Origin: Opitutia bacterium
GTDB lineage: Bacteria > Verrucomicrobiota > Verrucomicrobiia > Opitutales > Seribacteraceae
DNA length: 8,236 nt
NCBI GenBank assembly: GCA_018695085.1
Contig: JABHOU010000577.1
Span: forward strand, 1 to 8,236
Direction: 5' to 3'
Part shown: piece by piece, positions 5,864 through 8,236 of the stretch
Layout of the letters: each line of letters begins with the position of its first letter
Position numbering within the stretch: position 1 is the stretch's first letter
Made by a program: the position numbers and the translations under genes
Notes under the pieces: generated by a model
Seen by the model: only the letters and a program-made list of their open reading frames with translations
Told to the model about the DNA's origin: nothing
The model's database searches: none

Positions 5864-7434
5864 TTGAACAGTTTGTCGTAGGTTTGATAAGCTCCGACTA
5901 ATAAAAAGCCGGCGAAGGAAAGCCAAAGAAAGAAATCCCAAGTTTTACTTGGCTCGAGACGTTTGTCACAACGTTTGTAACGAAAATAGAGAACTGCAAA
6001 TCCGATCATCGGCAGCATGATGGCTTGCATTGTTCCGGAAATGAGCACTAGAACTACAGGTTTAGGGAAAAAGACATAGCAAAGTACGCTCAGGATAGGG
6101 AGTAAGACGCCCATCAACTTTAATCCTCGTTGCCGAGCGGATTCGTCCAGATTCAGAATTCCCGACACTTTTGTCACGTCCACCGCCAGACGACCTTGGG
6201 CGGCGATCGCGACGTAAAAGGTGGAGAAGAGCACGGCGAAGGCTCCAAACAGAAACAAGTTCTGGGCGATATCACCGAAAACCGGCTGGTACATTGCGGA
6301 GAGGGTTTGAATCATTTCCGAACCTTCGGGAATGAGGTTGGAGCGCCCAAGTACGGCCGCCCCCAGCAAATAAAAAGCGATTGTACAAAAGGTGTAGACG
6401 ATCATGGCTCCCCAAGAGTCCCAGTGCATGACTTTCATCCAACCCTTTGCCCGTTTGGCCCAAGCATCGGAGTCCTCTCGTTTACCGACGTATTTCCCAT
6501 AGCCTTTCTCCAAGCACCAGTAAGGGTAGGCCAGCAGTTCGGCCGCACCTACTCCGATTATGCCGAAGGTGGCAAGGGCAGTAACCAAGGGATTGGCTCC
6601 ATCTTTGCCGACGTCGGGAAACCCGAAAGAGAGACCACGCCGAAACTCCTCTGCAGTCACCGCCCATTTGTCATAGCTCTGAAGAGCGAATAGGTTTGCG
6701 ATCGTGATTAAAGTGAAACTGGCCACTAAAAATACCGAGAATCTTTCAATGAAGCTAAACTTACCCCAAACAAGAAGGAAAATTGCTGCCAGCGTAAGGA
6801 TTAAGGACCAGTAAACATCGTCGTTAGCTTTGGGAAATTCACCTGCTGAGTCCATTTCGTTTGTGGCAACTGCAATCTCGGATTGGAGTTTATCGCGTTC
6901 CTCTGGTTCGCCAGAAAGCGAAAGATTTCTCAGTTCCGCTTTTCTTACGTCGAGTTGAATCCTCTTGGCGATGTTTTCGTTGTAAGCGCGACCTTCCTCG
7001 GTCAAGGGGACACTTATCGCCATGGCTTGCCCAACTCCTCCCACAATCCCGCCTTGTTGCCCCAGAATCGCCAACATCATGACAAACCAATAGAACAAGA
7101 TCCAATTAGCATTGGCTTGACGCTTACCGATGGTAAACTTCAATCTGGGGCCGGGCACTTCGTTAAGCGCGGCCAAGGTGGTCTTCCCATTCGTTATTGC
7201 GTAACGGCCAAGTTCGATTTGGGCGAAGACCTTGATGATGCAACCGATTATTATCAGCCAAAGAAAGTCGAAATGGGCTTCGGCTCCGGTTCTCGTCGTG
7301 GCGATCAATTCACCCGAGCCCACGATGGAACCGGCCAGAATCAAACCCGGACCGACGTTGCGCAGGATTCCTATTGTCGTAGTCGGAGCATCCCGAACTT
7401 CGGATTTCTCAGCTGCATCAGTATCGTTCATCAT
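5860..7434 (-). CDS. Nramp-related membrane transporter lacking the classical metal-binding motifs
   Basis: A 524-residue polytopic membrane protein with about 11 hydrophobic segments (roughly 28-46, 57-75, 110-124, 127-143, 208-224, 231-251, 284-306, 341-361, 391-412, 439-456, 459-483 and 498-515, some of which may pair). The first segment, NVGPGLILAGSIVGSGELIA (26-45), has the GPG opening and unwound-helix character of Nramp (SLC11) TM1, but the metal-binding DPGN is replaced by VGSGE. The TM6 equivalent, GIIGVGAAELLAYPYW (291-306), has no MPH motif. A charged, helix-prone insertion of about 60 residues (146-206) separates two membrane segments. It therefore belongs to the Nramp-like group often labelled Mn2+/Fe2+ transporter, but the sequence does not support manganese or iron as substrate; another cation or an organic solute is possible. 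It lies 40 bp after the sulfatase gene and is coupled to the TIM-barrel gene. Tandem ATGs at 7434 and 7431 follow a GAAAGG; the second is better spaced. Confidence 0.85.
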   Translation of the reverse strand: MMNDTDAAEKSEVRDAPTTTIGILRNVGPGLILAGSIVGSGELIATTRTGAEAHFDFLWLIIIGCIIKVFAQIELGRYAITNGKTTLAALNEVPGPRLKFTIGKRQANANWILFYWFVMMLAILGQQGGIVGGVGQAMAISVPLTEEGRAYNENIAKRIQLDVRKAELRNLSLSGEPEERDKLQSEIAVATNEMDSAGEFPKANDDVYWSLILTLAAIFLLVWGKFSFIERFSVFLVASFTLITIANLFALQSYDKWAVTAEEFRRGLSFGFPDVGKDGANPLVTALATFGIIGVGAAELLAYPYWCLEKGYGKYVGKREDSDAWAKRAKGWMKVMHWDSWGAMIVYTFCTIAFYLLGAAVLGRSNLIPEGSEMIQTLSAMYQPVFGDIAQNLFLFGAFAVLFSTFYVAIAAQGRLAVDVTKVSGILNLDESARQRGLKLMGVLLPILSVLCYVFFPKPVVLVLISGTMQAIMLPMIGFAVLYFRYKRCDKRLEPSKTWDFFLWLSFAGFLLVGAYQTYDKLFK

Positions 7435-7437
7435 TTG

Positions 7438-7443
7438 CCTTTC
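7438..7443 (-). promoter_or_regulatory. Ribosome binding site of the Nramp-like transporter gene
   Basis: On the minus strand GAAAGG lies 3 nt before the ATG at 7434 and 6 nt before the adjacent ATG at 7431. The spacing favours the second ATG, making the product one residue shorter (523). It is the clearest Shine-Dalgarno-like site among the minus-strand genes, suggesting that this gene is initiated independently, whereas the TIM-barrel gene after it relies on coupling. Confidence 0.55.
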
Positions 7444-7474
7444 GTTCCAGGTTCTTGGATGCCTCAGTAGTCGA

Positions 7475-8236
7475 TCAACGCCAATCGTCCGCCCATTTAG
7501 AGGTCTTGTAATGACTTCGGATACGCCATTCCCTAAGGTTGTTCAACAAGCTTTCCTTGGTATCCGAATGATTGGGGTCATCCCATAGGTTGACGTACTC
7601 CTCAGGATCATTAACCAGATCGAAAAGTTGACCGAACGGTTCATCCATGAAGTGAACGAGCTTCCAGTCCTTGCTCCGAATCATGGTCATGAATTCGGAG
7701 TCGGTGAATATCAGGTCCTTGGCTTGTTCGGCATATAGGTAATCACGACCTTGCCAGCTTGGATCTTCTTCAAGGGCCGGTAGAATGCTCCTGGCTTCGA
7801 TGGTTTCCGGCAAAGTCGCGCCTGCTAGTTCAAGAATAGCCGGCCCGAGATCCATAAGCTGTACGAGATCCTCGACTTTGCGACCGCCCTTGAAACGACT
7901 CGGAGCATAAACGAGCAAGGGAACTCGAGTAATCTGCTCGTACATCGTCCACTTCTGGCTGTGTCCGTGATCCGTTAGGTTGTCGCCATGATCACTGGCA
8001 AACACGATCACGGTATTTTCCAGTTCCCCTTTTTCCTCCAACGCCTTCATGATTTCGCCGACTTTCTCGTCTATCATGGTCACGTTTGCCAAGTAGTGAG
8101 CTCGTTGCCTGCGACGCTGCTCCTCGGTCGGGTTAAGCATGTGGACGACGGAGTCGTGATCAATCTCCGCGTTGTGTACGCGCATAGCCTTGAAAGGAGG
8201 CGGTTGACCATCAAGATCTTCTGGCGTTACGGGGGC
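7475..8236 (-). CDS. Sulfatase (alkaline phosphatase superfamily), C-terminal part, partial at window edge
   Basis: The frame is open from the right window edge (8236) to a TGA at 7475-7477, giving 253 visible residues. It continues past the ATG at 8185, which is internal. Sulfatase signatures seen, numbered from the window edge: HYLANVTMIDEKVGEIM (47-63), the conserved helix before the metal site; TVIVFASDHGDNLTDHG (75-91), with D82 and H83 as expected Ca2+ ligands; K95 followed by YEQITRVPLLVYAP (99-112); VQLMDLGPAILELAG (125-139); and the C-terminal subdomain FDLVNDPEEYVNLWDDP (205-221). The family hydrolyses sulfate esters using a formylglycine made from a CxPxR/SxPxR motif, which would lie before the visible part, as would any signal peptide. 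The specific substrate is unknown; marine relatives often act on sulfated polysaccharides. The stop is 40 bp before the transporter gene on the same strand, so it is probably co-transcribed and located in the periplasm. Confidence 0.92.
   Translation of the reverse strand, partial: APVTPEDLDGQPPPFKAMRVHNAEIDHDSVVHMLNPTEEQRRRQRAHYLANVTMIDEKVGEIMKALEEKGELENTVIVFASDHGDNLTDHGHSQKWTMYEQITRVPLLVYAPSRFKGGRKVEDLVQLMDLGPAILELAGATLPETIEARSILPALEEDPSWQGRDYLYAEQAKDLIFTDSEFMTMIRSKDWKLVHFMDEPFGQLFDLVNDPEEYVNLWDDPNHSDTKESLLNNLREWRIRSHYKTSKWADDWR

Noticed and set aside
5864..5941. N-terminal extension of the TIM-barrel protein up to 5941
   Set aside because: The added 26 residues come from the coding end of the transporter in another frame and would place a Tat signal internally.
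6130..7470. Plus-strand open frames (6130-6693, 6883-7470) opposite the transporter gene
   Set aside because: No recognisable domain and no ribosome site; the minus strand carries a well-supported membrane protein over the whole stretch.
1..8236. Mobile elements, CRISPR, tRNA genes, toxin-antitoxin or defence genes
   Set aside because: Looked for on both strands: no transposase or recombinase motifs, no regularly spaced repeats, no cloverleaf or T-loop consensus, no small paired ORFs outside the annotated genes.

Overview
The window reads as an ordinary chromosomal stretch of a Gram-negative bacterium of the PVC group, most likely Verrucomicrobiota of the Opitutae/Puniceicoccales kind. This placement is inferred from gene content: a sulfatase, a Tat-exported hydroxypyruvate-isomerase-like TIM barrel, an Nramp-related transporter of the type I recall from planctomycetes and verrucomicrobia, a PQQ-propeller protein and a TonB-like protein with a long acidic/proline linker. 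No rRNA or other taxonomic marker is present. Base composition looks moderate and even, and I see no insertion sequence, tRNA, CRISPR array, phage gene or integration scar.

Layout. Left part, plus strand (1-2475): the C-terminal end of a PQQ-like beta-propeller protein (2-334), closed by a strong intrinsic terminator (386-430); a secreted protein with a coiled coil, proline-rich linker and C-terminal beta-barrel (457-1374); and an amidohydrolase-2 family metal-dependent hydrolase (1510-2475). Right part, minus strand (8236 down to 2515): the C-terminal 253 residues of a sulfatase, then a non-canonical Nramp-like transporter, a Tat-signal TIM-barrel isomerase/epimerase, a TonB-like protein, an RluA-family pseudouridine synthase and a SlyD-type FKBP prolyl isomerase. 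The two halves converge at 2476-2514. There is no gene-free stretch longer than about 140 bases.

The minus-strand genes look like one transcription unit. The gaps are 40 bp (sulfatase to transporter), a 4-bp ATGA overlap (transporter to TIM barrel), about 43 bp or a 38-bp overlap depending on the start chosen (TIM barrel to TonB-like), another ATGA overlap (TonB-like to pseudouridine synthase) and 46 bp (to slyD). The first three could form a small catabolic module: the sulfatase removes sulfate from a glycan or other organic sulfate, an exported isomerase/epimerase acts on a released sugar or keto-acid, and a membrane carrier moves an unknown substrate. That is inference from adjacency. The downstream genes (TonB-like, RNA modification, protein folding) are general cell functions.

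I found no clearly new multi-gene system. The items most worth a second look are the Nramp-like carrier, which lacks both classical metal-binding motifs, has a roughly 60-residue charged insertion and is translationally coupled to a Tat-exported TIM barrel, and the TonB-like gene that overlaps an RNA pseudouridine synthase gene.
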